The notes below the pieces were generated by a model that was not told where the DNA came from, searched no databases, and saw only the letters and a program-made list of their open reading frames with translations. From Flavobacterium degerlachei (GTDB taxonomy: Bacteria; Bacteroidota; Bacteroidia; Flavobacteriales; Flavobacteriaceae): a stretch of 64,000 bases of DNA. The stretch is taken from positions 1 through 64,000 of the forward strand of contig NZ_FNMV01000008.1 in NCBI RefSeq assembly GCF_900106645.1. The letters run 5' to 3'. Every line of letters begins with the position of its first letter. Positions within the stretch are counted from its first letter, which is position 1. Below, piece by piece: positions 1 through 8,799 of the stretch. A program made the translations under genes and the position numbers.

Positions 1-55
1 TTTCCCGTGTTTCACTTACTCAATATATTAAAGAACTTATTCGTTGTTGCGGGTG
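1..55 (-). other. Probable rRNA operon leader (operon lies beyond left edge)
   Basis: Read on the minus strand, the DNA after the promoter at 56-85 contains GTTCTTTAATATATTG. This resembles the GTTCTTTGACATATTG leader box that commonly precedes 16S rRNA genes in Bacteroidetes. No open frame starts here. The rRNA itself would lie outside the window, so this is inference from promoter strength and the leader box. Confidence 0.5.
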
Positions 56-85
56 CAAAAGTACCACCTTTATTGACTAATTCAA
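56..85 (-). promoter_or_regulatory. Strong Bacteroidetes-type promoter, firing out of the window to the left
   Basis: On the minus strand the sequence is TTG (85-83), a 19-base spacer, then TACTTTTG (63-56). This matches the TTG-N19-TAnnTTTG consensus exactly. An A/T-rich tract at about 93-130 lies just upstream and could act as an UP-like element. Transcription would start near position 49 and run left. Confidence 0.7.
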
Positions 86-314
86 GCTTTTTATTGATGT
101 TTTTTTTATTTTTTCTTAACTTTAATTTTAACACGCTGAAAACCCGTGTTTTGAAAGTATTTTTTTTCTCCCGAAACTAATCGAGACTCTTAGAAGAGAA
201 AAAGAACTTAATGGAAGTGATTTGACCATATAATGTAGTATCAGCTAATAACTATCTTTAATACGTATGATTTCTTTACTGGTTGACCTAAATTCAACTT
301 TGACCACTACTCCC

Positions 315-392
315 TAGCCCTGATAGTAACGGAAATCCTTATATGCCGGCGTTCGGCATTTAAGATTGCAGTGAATAGCAGGAAATAGCTCC
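315..392 (+). ncRNA. Repeat RNA-like element, copy A (Flavo-1-like)
   Basis: It begins TAGCCCTGATAG and ends AGCAGGAAATAGCTCC. AGC and CCTG near the 5' end can pair with GCT and CAGG near the 3' end. Inside is a hairpin, CTTATATGCCG (338-348) with CGGCATTTAAG (354-364), with one mismatch. The same architecture recurs at 14419, 27070 and 45785 with unrelated hairpin sequence, which suggests a structured RNA. I believe this is the Flavo-1 motif, but the name is from memory. Confidence 0.6.
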
Positions 393-756
393 TAATAAAA
401 AATGAGAGTTCAACACGACATACAAGTCACAAATCAGCAGCATGACTTTTATAAAAAAATAACTAAATGTCTACCTATATATGAGCATTAAAGAAACCCA
501 TATATAGTGAGCCGTTAATCCTCCTATTCTTAAAAAGAATAAATCAAAACGAACAGTTAATCAACTTTACTCTCTAACTACATTTTTAAAATATTACCCT
601 CAAACTAAAAAAGCCTTTGACATACCTATAGACTTATAAAACATAGAGTTCTTCCTTTTTACACTAATAAATAACTATGCTTGATTTTAGCTAACAATAT
701 GTTTAAAGATACATCCCAATAATTCGAGAAGTAGTGTAGCTTGTTTACAAATTCAA
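393..756. other. Intergenic stretch without a recognisable gene
   Basis: No plausible coding frame is seen. The only structure I see is an imperfectly spaced inverted repeat, CTATATATG at 475-483 and CATATATAG at 499-507, without a T-tract. It lies between repeat element A and the terminator of the response-regulator gene. Confidence 0.4.
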
Positions 757-788
757 CAAAAAAAAAGGCTCCGATTTCTCGAAGCCTT
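757..788 (-). terminator. Rho-independent terminator of the two-component operon
   Basis: On the minus strand AAGGCT pairs with AGCCTT (765-770 with 783-788), extended by an inner CGA/TCG, and is followed by a run of T. It sits 9 bases after the response-regulator stop. Confidence 0.85.
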
Positions 789-796
789 ATGTGATT

Positions 797-1513
797 TTAT
801 TTCTCAACTTTGTTTTTAACAACTAGTCTAAATCCTTCACCGTGTATATTAAGAATTTCAACATCCTCATCTAATTTAAGATATTTTCTTAGCTTAGCGA
901 TGTAAACATCCATACTTCTAGATGTGAAATAATTGTCGTCTCTCCATATTTTAGTCAACGCCAATTCTCTTGGCATTAAATCATTTTCATGCAGAATCAA
1001 CATTTTCAACAATTCATTCTCCTTTGGAGACAATTTAATAGGTTCTTCACCATTGAAAGTCAAGAATCTCAATTTTGAATTAAGATGAAACTTTCCAATA
1101 TTAAATTCATGTTGTACTTGTTCCGTTTTAGTATCAGAAGATTTTCTTTGAATGATAGCTTTTATTTTCATCAGTAACACTTCAGAATCAAAAGGTTTAT
1201 TCAAATAATCATCAGCACCAGCTTTATATCCTTTTAACACATCCTCTTTCATAGATTTTGCGGTAAGAAAGATGATTGGCACTTCACTATTTTTTTCTCT
1301 TATTTCCTTTGCTAATGTATATCCATCTTTATACGGCATCATGACATCTAGAATGCATAAATCGTATGTATCTTTTTTAAATTTTTCAAAGCCTTCCATA
1401 CCATTTTTGGCAAGAGTAACATCAAAATCGTTAAGCATTAAATAATCTTTAAGCACCGCACCAAAATTAAGGTCGTCTTCTACTAAAAGTATTTTTTTAT
1501 TTATATTTTCCAT
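797..1513 (-). CDS. rprY: OmpR/RprY-type response regulator
   Basis: The 238-residue DNA-binding response regulator has two domains. The receiver (about 6-122) has the acidic pair D13-D14, phospho-acceptor D56 in LDVMMP, T84 and K106 in the NKPF loop, so every phosphorylation residue is present. A C-terminal winged-helix trans_reg_C domain covers about 137-232 (ELLKMLI, RSMDVYIAKLRKYL). It lies 2 bases after the histidine-kinase stop, so the pair is surely co-transcribed, and a terminator follows. The family resembles Bacteroides RprY. The regulated genes cannot be inferred from the sequence. Confidence 0.9.
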   Translation of the reverse strand: MENINKKILLVEDDLNFGAVLKDYLMLNDFDVTLAKNGMEGFEKFKKDTYDLCILDVMMPYKDGYTLAKEIREKNSEVPIIFLTAKSMKEDVLKGYKAGADDYLNKPFDSEVLLMKIKAIIQRKSSDTKTEQVQHEFNIGKFHLNSKLRFLTFNGEEPIKLSPKENELLKMLILHENDLMPRELALTKIWRDDNYFTSRSMDVYIAKLRKYLKLDEDVEILNIHGEGFRLVVKNKVEK

Positions 1514-1515
1514 AT

Positions 1516-3099
1516 CTAATTTATTAATGGTATTTTTATTATGAAGGTACTTCCTTTTCCCTTTTCACTTTCTACATAAACCTGACCATTATGGTCTTCT
1601 ACTATTCTTTTCACATAGGCCAAACCTAAACCATGCCCTTTTACATTATGTATATTCCCTGTATGCTCTCTATAAAATTTTTCAAAAACTCTTTTTTGAG
1701 CTATTTTACTCATTCCTAAACCATTATCAGTCACCTTTATCAGAATCATGTCTTTAACGTTCTCAGTAACTACTTCAATTTCTGGAGTGTCTGGAGAATA
1801 CTTTATGGCATTTTCTAAAACATTCACAATTACATTTGTAAAATGAACTTCGTTTATTAAAACTGTTGTTCTAGTAGCATCAAAATGAGTTGTTATCTTT
1901 CCTCCTCTGTCTTCCAAAATTAAGTTAACATGTTCAATCGCATCATTAATAACTTCTTCTACATCACTTGACTCTTTTTCGATATCAAGCTCTTTTTTCT
2001 CCAATTTAGAAATCCTTAAAACATTTTCAACCTGAGCATGCATTCGCTTGTTTTCATCACGAATCATCTGTAAGTATTTAAAAACCTTTTCCTTATCATC
2101 AATTATCTTTGGATTCTTAATCGCATCTAAAGCTAAGTTAATTGTAGCAATAGGTGTTTTAAACTCATGAGTCATATTATTAATGAAATCTGTCTTGATT
2201 TCAGAAATCTGACGTTGACGTATCAGCTGATTTAATGCACTTGTATAGGCCACTAAAATGATTAACGTAAAAATAATTGACAGAACTGTGATACTTACCA
2301 ATTCAGATAATAAAAACTTTTTCTTGTGTGGAAAACTAACTAATAATTTATACTTTTCATTCCCCTCATTATCAGCATAAACAGGTATTGAATAGGTTAA
2401 TTCCTTATCATATTTAAAATCAGCAGATTTAACGTTTGTAGCTATACCATTACTGTAAATTCCGAATTCAAATTTTGTTTTTACACCTGATTGCTCTAAT
2501 TCTTTTTTGATTAATTTTTGTAGTGTCTCTTTTGAAACTCTTTCTTCCAAAGGCATTGCGGCTGCAATATCCTTATAAGATATCTCAAATTGCACTTTAT
2601 CTAATACATCCAGATTTCCAGATTTTTCAATCGTCACATCAGGAAGTAAACTTTGTTGTAAATTTGACTTATCAACTGTGTTATTATTATAAACTTCAGT
2701 TACACGTTTTGAACTGAAATTTTTAAATTTATCATTATTTAATTTTTTATTAAATAATGATGATGAAATATCATAATCTTCAGAAATAATACTATTTGAG
2801 TAAACAATAGTTTTATTTGTTTTCGTGTTTCTTTGAAAGTAATAAACTTCTAATAAATCTTCTTTCTGTGGAATTTTTCCTGTACTATCTTTTATTCGAT
2901 TATATTTATCGTAAAATCTATATGCTTCTTGTTTTTGAAGTTTATCAGCTACGTTTCCAATAACTTGAGTTACATGAAACTTAAACTGCTCATCATTGTT
3001 TTTAAATGAAGTATTAAACCAATACACCTGGACAAGAATTATTCCTATTAAGGATAAGCTCATCAACAAAACTAGTAATCTAAAAAAAAGTTTATTCAT
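1516..3099 (-). CDS. rprX: Membrane sensor histidine kinase (RprX-like)
   Basis: The 527-residue inner-membrane kinase has a first membrane segment at about 8-28, a large extracytoplasmic sensor region at about 30-262 and a second segment at about 264-288. The HisKA domain carries phospho-acceptor H311 (MTHEFKTPIA). The HATPase domain has the N box near N430 (NVLENAIKYS), the G1 box DNGLGM at 458-463 and the G2 box GHGLGL at 488-493. It is the partner of the regulator immediately downstream. The sensor region shows no named domain that I recognise, so the ligand is unknown. Confidence 0.9.
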   Translation of the reverse strand: MNKLFFRLLVLLMSLSLIGIILVQVYWFNTSFKNNDEQFKFHVTQVIGNVADKLQKQEAYRFYDKYNRIKDSTGKIPQKEDLLEVYYFQRNTKTNKTIVYSNSIISEDYDISSSLFNKKLNNDKFKNFSSKRVTEVYNNNTVDKSNLQQSLLPDVTIEKSGNLDVLDKVQFEISYKDIAAAMPLEERVSKETLQKLIKKELEQSGVKTKFEFGIYSNGIATNVKSADFKYDKELTYSIPVYADNEGNEKYKLLVSFPHKKKFLLSELVSITVLSIIFTLIILVAYTSALNQLIRQRQISEIKTDFINNMTHEFKTPIATINLALDAIKNPKIIDDKEKVFKYLQMIRDENKRMHAQVENVLRISKLEKKELDIEKESSDVEEVINDAIEHVNLILEDRGGKITTHFDATRTTVLINEVHFTNVIVNVLENAIKYSPDTPEIEVVTENVKDMILIKVTDNGLGMSKIAQKRVFEKFYREHTGNIHNVKGHGLGLAYVKRIVEDHNGQVYVESEKGKGSTFIIKIPLIN

Positions 3100-3158
3100 C
3101 GGAACAAAATTAACATTTTAACAGTATGGATGATAATCTATTAACCAAACATTAACAT

Positions 3159-3755
3159 TTAAGAGTCCTTTTGTTTTATCTTCAAAATTTTAAGAATTTC
3201 TTCTGTTTCTTTTTTAGCAATTTCTGAATTTATGTTTTCAATTACAAAATCACTTTTTGAAATACGCTGTTCATCAGTCCATTGCGAATTAATTCTTTTC
3301 AAAACTTGTTCCCGAGTTACTCCATCCCTTTTCATTACTCGTTCAATTCTCGATTCCAATGGCGCAGATATTGTTATTATCCAGTCAAAATTTTTGTAGT
3401 TGCCGTTTTCAAATAAAATTGCAGCTTCATAAACAACTAAAGGAAAGTTTTTATGCTCTAATAACCACTCTTTAAAATTTTTTTTTACTGCAGGATGCAC
3501 AATTGCATTGAGAAGTTCCAATTTAGCTGGATTGCCAAAAACAATTTCAGCAAGAGCCGCCCTATTCAAAATATCATTATCAAAAATTGAGTTCCCAAAC
3601 GTTTCTTTAATGGCAGTTATTATCTCAGCTGATTGCATTATGTTTCTTGCCTCGTCATCAGCAATATAAACAGGAATCCCTAAGGATCTAAAATGATTAG
3701 CAATAGTGGTTTTACCACTTCCAATTCCGCCCGTTAAACCAATAATTTTTGTCAT
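3159..3755 (-). CDS. coaE: Dephospho-CoA kinase
   Basis: This cytoplasmic enzyme catalyses the last step of coenzyme A synthesis, phosphorylating the 3'-OH of dephospho-CoA with ATP. The 198-residue protein has the P-loop GGIGSGKTT near residues 9-17, followed by the typical DADEIAR-like segment (IADDEARNIM) and the VYEAAILFE core. Length is normal. It starts 1 base after the glycosyltransferase stop, so the two are translationally close. The earlier CoA gene coaBC is about 6 kb away, on the same strand but in another operon. Confidence 0.95.
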   Translation of the reverse strand: MTKIIGLTGGIGSGKTTIANHFRSLGIPVYIADDEARNIMQSAEIITAIKETFGNSIFDNDILNRAALAEIVFGNPAKLELLNAIVHPAVKKNFKEWLLEHKNFPLVVYEAAILFENGNYKNFDWIITISAPLESRIERVMKRDGVTREQVLKRINSQWTDEQRISKSDFVIENINSEIAKKETEEILKILKIKQKDS

Positions 3756-3756
3756 A

Positions 3757-4755
3757 TCAAATTTTAAAAAACAATTCAGGAAAAGCGTCTTGAGGTTTCT
3801 GCTTCAATACAATAACCTTCAAAAATGATTCCATAAAACCAATTCCATATCCATAAAACTGCTTCCAAACAGCGATTAAAGACAAATACCCAATTTTAAT
3901 ACTCTTATTCTGATAGCTAGAAACTAGAAATAAGACTAAAAAATATATAAAATACAACTGCAGCAATAAGTCAAAATTAAAAACCACCAATAATAAAGCC
4001 ACCGCAAATCCGCTAATAAAAACGGAAGGAAAAAAGAAAGTTAACTTATTATATTTGGGATACCAGCTATTAAGAATTGGTCTCGCTTTACCAAATTTAT
4101 TAACCTGAACCGAAAATTTATCCCAATCTATCCTTCTCTTATGATATACATACGCATTTGCGAACAGTTTGGTTTCAAAACCAAGATTCCAAAGTCGGAT
4201 CGATAAATCAGGATCTTCACCTGGATGGATATTCCCAAAGCCATTAGAAGCTTCATAAGCTTTTCGAGACAAACCCATATTAAAACTTCTAGGTTGAAAT
4301 TTATCAATCTTTTCAGAACCACCTCTAATTCCACCAGTAGTAAGAAACGAAGTCATTGCAAAATTGATTGCCTTTTGAATATCCGAAAAACTATCAAGAG
4401 CCTTATCCGGTCCGCCAAAACAATCCACATAATTTCCCTTCAAAGCTTTGTCAACTTCGCTCAAGTATTGCGCAGGAATAATACAATCAGAATCAAATAT
4501 GATAAAATAATCTCCTTTGGCTTTTTTCATTCCATAGTTCCTAGAATCACCAGGCCCTGAATTTTCCTTATAATAATAAGAAATGGATAATTTAGCTTGG
4601 TATTTATGCACTACCTCCTCACATTTTATCGAGGAGCCATCTTCTACTATTACTATCTCAAAATCTTCTTTATAATCACTTTTTGACAAACTTTCTAAAA
4701 GCTCATCTACTTCATCTGGACGGTTGTAAACTGGAACAATTAACGAAAAAAACAT
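3757..4755 (-). CDS. Family 2 glycosyltransferase with C-terminal membrane segments
   Basis: This 332-residue GT-A enzyme opens with SLIVPVYNRPDEVDELL. It has the nucleotide-sugar motif D88-S-D90 (FDSDCIIP) and the acceptor-side motif GEDPD at 179-183. Hydrophobic stretches at about 239-260 and 262-280 suggest membrane anchoring, so it probably adds a sugar to a lipid-linked or surface glycan. Donor and acceptor are unknown. A TATCTTTG box 47 bases upstream is a likely promoter for this gene and coaE. No other glycan genes lie beside it. Confidence 0.85.
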   Translation of the reverse strand: MFFSLIVPVYNRPDEVDELLESLSKSDYKEDFEIVIVEDGSSIKCEEVVHKYQAKLSISYYYKENSGPGDSRNYGMKKAKGDYFIIFDSDCIIPAQYLSEVDKALKGNYVDCFGGPDKALDSFSDIQKAINFAMTSFLTTGGIRGGSEKIDKFQPRSFNMGLSRKAYEASNGFGNIHPGEDPDLSIRLWNLGFETKLFANAYVYHKRRIDWDKFSVQVNKFGKARPILNSWYPKYNKLTFFFPSVFISGFAVALLLVVFNFDLLLQLYFIYFLVLFLVSSYQNKSIKIGYLSLIAVWKQFYGYGIGFMESFLKVIVLKQKPQDAFPELFFKI

Positions 4756-4801
4756 ATTCTTATCAGAGGTATTAATTATAAAATACTGGGCAAATTTTCA
4801 A

Positions 4802-4835
4802 CAAAGATATACTTTATCAATAAAAAAACCATCAA
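4802..4835 (-). promoter_or_regulatory. Candidate promoter for the glycosyltransferase-coaE unit
   Basis: The minus strand reads TATCTTTG (4809-4802), matching TAnnTTTG. A TTG 23 bases further upstream (4835-4833) falls within the fabI terminator stem. The spacing is at the long end of what is accepted. Confidence 0.5.
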
Positions 4836-4856
4836 TTAATAATTGATGGTTTTTAT
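4822..4856 (-). terminator. Terminator after fabI
   Basis: A 15-base-pair stem (4824-4838 with 4840-4854) around AAACCATCAATTA is followed by T residues on the minus strand. It is nearly symmetrical, so it could also work on the plus strand. Confidence 0.8.
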
Positions 4857-4881
4857 AAATATTTTGATATAAAAATCGCTC

Positions 4882-5688
4882 TTATTCAAACATTTCCATA
4901 ACTTCTTGACTGACTCCCATATTTGAAAATCCCCCGTCGTGAAGCAAGTTTTGTAGTGTCACCATTTTAGTTAAATCTGAAAACATGGACACGGTATAAT
5001 TTGCACAATCTAAAGCGGTTGCATTACCTAACGGAGACATTTTATCAGCAAATGCTGTAAAACCTCCAAAACCTTTCACTCCTTGACCTGCTTTTGTAGC
5101 TGTTGGCGATTGTGAAATTGTATTTACTCTCACTTTTTTATCTCTACCAAAGAAATATCCAAAACTTCGAGCTATAGATTCTAAATACGCTTTATTGTCC
5201 GCCATATCGTTATAGTCTGGAAAAACACGTTGCGCAGCCATATAAGATAGCGCCACAATACTCCCCCATTCATTCATAGCATCTTTTTTATACAATACCT
5301 GCATTACTTTGTGAAAAGAAACAGCTGATACATTCCATCCCTTTTCTGTATAATCATAATTTTGATTAGTATAATGATTCCCTTTTCGAACATTTACAGA
5401 CATTCCTATAGAATGCAAAACAAAATCAATCTTACCACCCAAAACTTCTACTGCTTTGTCCACCAAAATTTCTAAATCAGCTACAGAAGTTGCATCAGCA
5501 GGAATTACTTGGGAACCCGTTTTTTGTGCTAATTCATCAATTGTCCCCATACGAATTGAGGCTGGCGCATTCGAAAGTACAAAAACACCACCTTCTTCAT
5601 GAACTCTTTCCGCAGTTTTCCAGGCAATTGAATTTTCATCCAACGCTCCAAATATGATTCCTCTTTTTCCTTTTAATAAATTGTACAT
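4882..5688 (-). CDS. fabI: Enoyl-[acyl-carrier-protein] reductase (NADH), FabI type
   Basis: This cytoplasmic enzyme performs the last reduction of each fatty-acid elongation cycle. The 268-residue short-chain dehydrogenase-like protein has the cofactor loop GALDENSIAW near the N-terminus. The FabI catalytic set is Y149, Y159 and K166 (Y-x6-K, the ENR signature spacing). LHSIG near 91-95 is the usual substrate-side strand. It follows fabV on the same strand, separated by a hairpin at 5711-5767, so the two genes are probably separately terminated. No promoter is evident in the short gap. Confidence 0.95.
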   Translation of the reverse strand: MYNLLKGKRGIIFGALDENSIAWKTAERVHEEGGVFVLSNAPASIRMGTIDELAQKTGSQVIPADATSVADLEILVDKAVEVLGGKIDFVLHSIGMSVNVRKGNHYTNQNYDYTEKGWNVSAVSFHKVMQVLYKKDAMNEWGSIVALSYMAAQRVFPDYNDMADNKAYLESIARSFGYFFGRDKKVRVNTISQSPTATKAGQGVKGFGGFTAFADKMSPLGNATALDCANYTVSMFSDLTKMVTLQNLLHDGGFSNMGVSQEVMEMFE

Positions 5689-5710
5689 AATGAATTAATT
5701 TAAAGTCAAT

Positions 5711-5767
5711 AAAAAAATGCATCTTAATTTCTAAATGAATAAAACCATTATGAAATTAAGATGCATT
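5711..5767 (-). terminator. Terminator after fabV
   Basis: A 16-base-pair inverted repeat (AATGCATCTTAATTTC at 5716-5731 with its complement at 5752-5767) is followed by T residues on the minus strand. The loop is about 20 bases, which is long. Confidence 0.65.
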
Positions 5768-5796
5768 ATATAAAATTTTAATCTGTTAAAACCAGA

Positions 5797-6987
5797 TTAT
5801 ACTATACTTGAAACATTTACCATTTCATCTGCTTCTGCTTTGTAGTCTACACCTTCAACATCAAAACCAAATAAATTGTAGAAATCCTTTCTATATCCTT
5901 CTAAATCTGATATCTCAGATAAGTTTTCGGTAACCGCCTCATTCCACAACTGTGCTACTTTTTCCTGAACATCAGGGCGCATCTCTAAATCATCAATGCG
6001 AATACGTCCTTTTTCATCTGTAGCAACTTCTGCACCTGAAAACAGTCTGTCTTGATACAAACGTTGAATTTGCTCAATACATCCTTCATGAATTCCTTCT
6101 TCTTTCATTATTTTATACAATAAAGAAATATACAATGGAATAACCGGAATTGCTGAACTAGCTTGAGTAACTAATGCTTTATTTACTGAAACATACGCTT
6201 TCCCGTTAATGTCAGCTAAGCTATCAGTAATGCTAAAAGCAGTAGCTTCTAGATGATCTTTAGCTCTACCAATAGTACCTTTTCTATATACTGCCTCAGT
6301 TAATGACGGCCCAATATAAGAATAAGCAACTGTTGTAGCGCCTGGAGCCAACAAGTTTTCAGCTTTCAAAGCTTCAATCCACATTGACCAATCTTCACCT
6401 CCCATTACAGCAACCGTGTTTACGATATCCTCATCATTGCAAGGTTGTATCGAAATTTCAGAAACTTTTCCAGAATGAAAATCTACAGTCTTATTAGTAA
6501 AAACGCCTCCAATAGGTTTTAATACTGAACGATGTAAAACACCAGTAGTTGGATGCATACGCACAGGCGAAGCCAAACTATAAATGATTAAATCTACTTG
6601 TCCTAAGTCCTTTTTTACAAGGTCTAAAGTTTGTTTTTTTACTTCATTAGAAAAAGCATCTCCATTGATACTTTTTGCATATAAACCAGCTTCATGAGCT
6701 TCCTTTTCAAAAGCTGCAGAGTTATACCAACCTGGAGAAGCTGTTTTTCCTTCACTAGGAGGTTTTTCAAAAAACACACCAATAGTTGATGCATTAGATC
6801 CAAAAGCACTTGTTATTCTTGATGCTAAACCAAAACCAGTTGAAGCTCCGATAACCAATACTTTTTTGGCTCCATCGATAGCTCCTTTTGACTTGACATA
6901 TTCAATTTGATTTTTAACATTTTGCGCGCATCCGTCTGGGTGAGATGTCGTGCAAATAAATCCTCTCATTCTAGGTTCTATTATCAT
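5797..6987 (-). CDS. fabV: FabV / trans-2-enoyl-CoA reductase
   Basis: This single-domain NADH-dependent enoyl reductase of the FabV/TER class has 396 residues, the usual length. It has the Rossmann motif GASTGFGLASR at 47-57 and the class signature Y234-x8-K243 (YRKGTIGRAK). It acts on enoyl-ACP or enoyl-CoA. FabV enzymes are known to tolerate triclosan far better than FabI. It has its own good promoter at 7076-7105 and a hairpin after it. Sequence alone does not tell whether it serves fatty-acid synthesis or an acyl-CoA pathway. Confidence 0.93.
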   Translation of the reverse strand: MIIEPRMRGFICTTSHPDGCAQNVKNQIEYVKSKGAIDGAKKVLVIGASTGFGLASRITSAFGSNASTIGVFFEKPPSEGKTASPGWYNSAAFEKEAHEAGLYAKSINGDAFSNEVKKQTLDLVKKDLGQVDLIIYSLASPVRMHPTTGVLHRSVLKPIGGVFTNKTVDFHSGKVSEISIQPCNDEDIVNTVAVMGGEDWSMWIEALKAENLLAPGATTVAYSYIGPSLTEAVYRKGTIGRAKDHLEATAFSITDSLADINGKAYVSVNKALVTQASSAIPVIPLYISLLYKIMKEEGIHEGCIEQIQRLYQDRLFSGAEVATDEKGRIRIDDLEMRPDVQEKVAQLWNEAVTENLSEISDLEGYRKDFYNLFGFDVEGVDYKAEADEMVNVSSIV

Positions 6988-7075
6988 AATATCTAAAATA
7001 TATTTTTATTTTTCTTTAATGTAAAATGTAACTAAAACTGTGATTCTATCTCGTAAAATTCACTATTTTGATTGA

Positions 7076-7105
7076 CAAATATAAGCCATTTATTTAGTTC
7101 AACAA
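7076..7105 (-). promoter_or_regulatory. Promoter of fabV
   Basis: The minus strand reads TTG (7105-7103), a 19-base spacer and TATATTTG (7083-7076). This fits the consensus exactly. The -33 element lies inside the 3' end of recN. The leader would be about 80 bases. Confidence 0.7.
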
Positions 7106-8746
7106 CGCTTTTGCATGATTTAAGGCCGAATCTGAGATGACTGTCCCGGATAACATTTGAGCAATTTCAACGATGCGTTCTTCATCCGATAAAAGTTTCA
7201 GCTCTGATTGTGTATCATCTCCTACCGTTGATTTAAATACTTTGAAATGTGCGTCCCCTTTTGCAGCAATCTGAGGTAAATGGGTGATAGCAAAGATTTG
7301 CATATCTTGACTCATCTCTTTCATAATCTCTCCCATTTTGATTGCTATTTCTCCAGAAACACCCGTGTCAATTTCATCAAAAATCAAAGTAGGTAATTTT
7401 GAATATCGAGCTAATATTGCCTTTACGGCTAACATAATTCTCGACATCTCACCTCCAGAAGCCACTTTTTTAAGCAAGCCAAAATCAGTTCCTTTATTAG
7501 CTGAGAATAAAAACTGCAATTCATCTTTTCCATTATTGAAATACGTTGCCGTTTTATTCACTTCAATATTAAAACGCACATTAGGCATTCCTAAGGTTTC
7601 TAATATCGTTACTAATTTTTCCGATAAAACAGGAATCGAATCAACTCTGTTGTTATGAATAGTCCCCGAAAGTATATCTAATGCAGCTGCTTTTTCTTCT
7701 ATCGCATTTGCTATTTTTGAAATTTCACCTTCTAAGTTACCCAATTCCATAACTGAGTTTTCTAAATTAGTTTGGATTTCCAATAATTCCTCAACAGAAG
7801 AAACCTGATGCTTCTTTTGCAGATTATAAATCAACTGTAATTTCTGGCTGATCAAATCCAACTGTTCAGGGTCGTTAATCAGCTTATCTGAACATCTATT
7901 CAATTCGTCTGAAATATCATCAAACTCTATTGCCAAGCTTGCTGTTCTTTCTAATAAAGAACTGTAATCTGTAGAAAAGGAAGCTATTTTTTGCAACGCA
8001 ACTTTAATTTCCTTCAAATTATGCAAAACACCAATTTGCTCCTCATTAGCAATAGCTAAAGATTTATCAATTGACTCTTTAATAATCTCAACATTATTCA
8101 ATTTTTCGAAATCAGCCTCAAGAAGCTCTTGCTCACCTGATTTCAATTGCGCCTCAACCAACTCGTTTAACAAAAATGTATTGTACTCCTGTTCTTTGAT
8201 TGATTCATTTTGTCTTTTGACCAGCGCATTCATTTTAGCCTTATCCGCTTTATAACTTTTTAAAAGTGATTGGTACTCTAAAACTACTTCGTTATTACTA
8301 CAAACAGCATCTATAATTTTGAACTGAACATTTTCATCTGAAAGCTCTTGTGTTTGTTGTTGTGAATGGATATCAATCAAGAACAAACCCAGCTCTTGTA
8401 GTACTTGAAGATTCACAGGACTATCATTAATAAAAGCTCTTGATTTTCCAGAAGGAAGTATTTCTCGTCGAATGATAGTATCACCTTCATAGTCCAAATC
8501 ATTAGCCTCAAAAAAAGGAGCTAGATTATATTTGGAAATTTCAAAATGAGCTTCAATGATACACTTTTCTTCTTTATTTTTTAAAGAAGTTAAGTCGGCT
8601 CTTTTCCCTAAAACTAATCCCAATGCACCTAATATTATCGATTTACCTGCGCCGGTTTCCCCTGTAATAATTGAAAAACCTTTGGAAAAATCAATGGATA
8701 ATTTTTCTATTAAAGCATAGTTTTTTATCGATAGTGTGGTTATCAT
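7094..8746 (-). CDS. recN: DNA repair protein RecN
   Basis: This SMC-like ATPase of double-strand-break repair has 550 residues, the normal length. The N-terminal Walker A is GETGAGKS at 29-36. A long coiled-coil middle covers roughly 150-370. The C-terminal half carries the ABC signature ASGGEMSRIMLA and the Walker B LIFDEIDTGVSGE. It lies 53 bases after the porD-like gene and is the last member of the bamD operon. Confidence 0.95.
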   Translation of the reverse strand: MITTLSIKNYALIEKLSIDFSKGFSIITGETGAGKSIILGALGLVLGKRADLTSLKNKEEKCIIEAHFEISKYNLAPFFEANDLDYEGDTIIRREILPSGKSRAFINDSPVNLQVLQELGLFLIDIHSQQQTQELSDENVQFKIIDAVCSNNEVVLEYQSLLKSYKADKAKMNALVKRQNESIKEQEYNTFLLNELVEAQLKSGEQELLEADFEKLNNVEIIKESIDKSLAIANEEQIGVLHNLKEIKVALQKIASFSTDYSSLLERTASLAIEFDDISDELNRCSDKLINDPEQLDLISQKLQLIYNLQKKHQVSSVEELLEIQTNLENSVMELGNLEGEISKIANAIEEKAAALDILSGTIHNNRVDSIPVLSEKLVTILETLGMPNVRFNIEVNKTATYFNNGKDELQFLFSANKGTDFGLLKKVASGGEMSRIMLAVKAILARYSKLPTLIFDEIDTGVSGEIAIKMGEIMKEMSQDMQIFAITHLPQIAAKGDAHFKVFKSTVGDDTQSELKLLSDEERIVEIAQMLSGTVISDSALNHAKALLN

Positions 8747-8799
8747 CTATATTTTTTTATAATGAAGATTTAAATTTGGTATTGAATTGAATGGGTAAT

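Noticed and set aside
4225..4560. 111-residue plus-strand frame within the glycosyltransferase gene
   Set aside because: It is antisense to a clear gene, has no recognisable motif and no start context.
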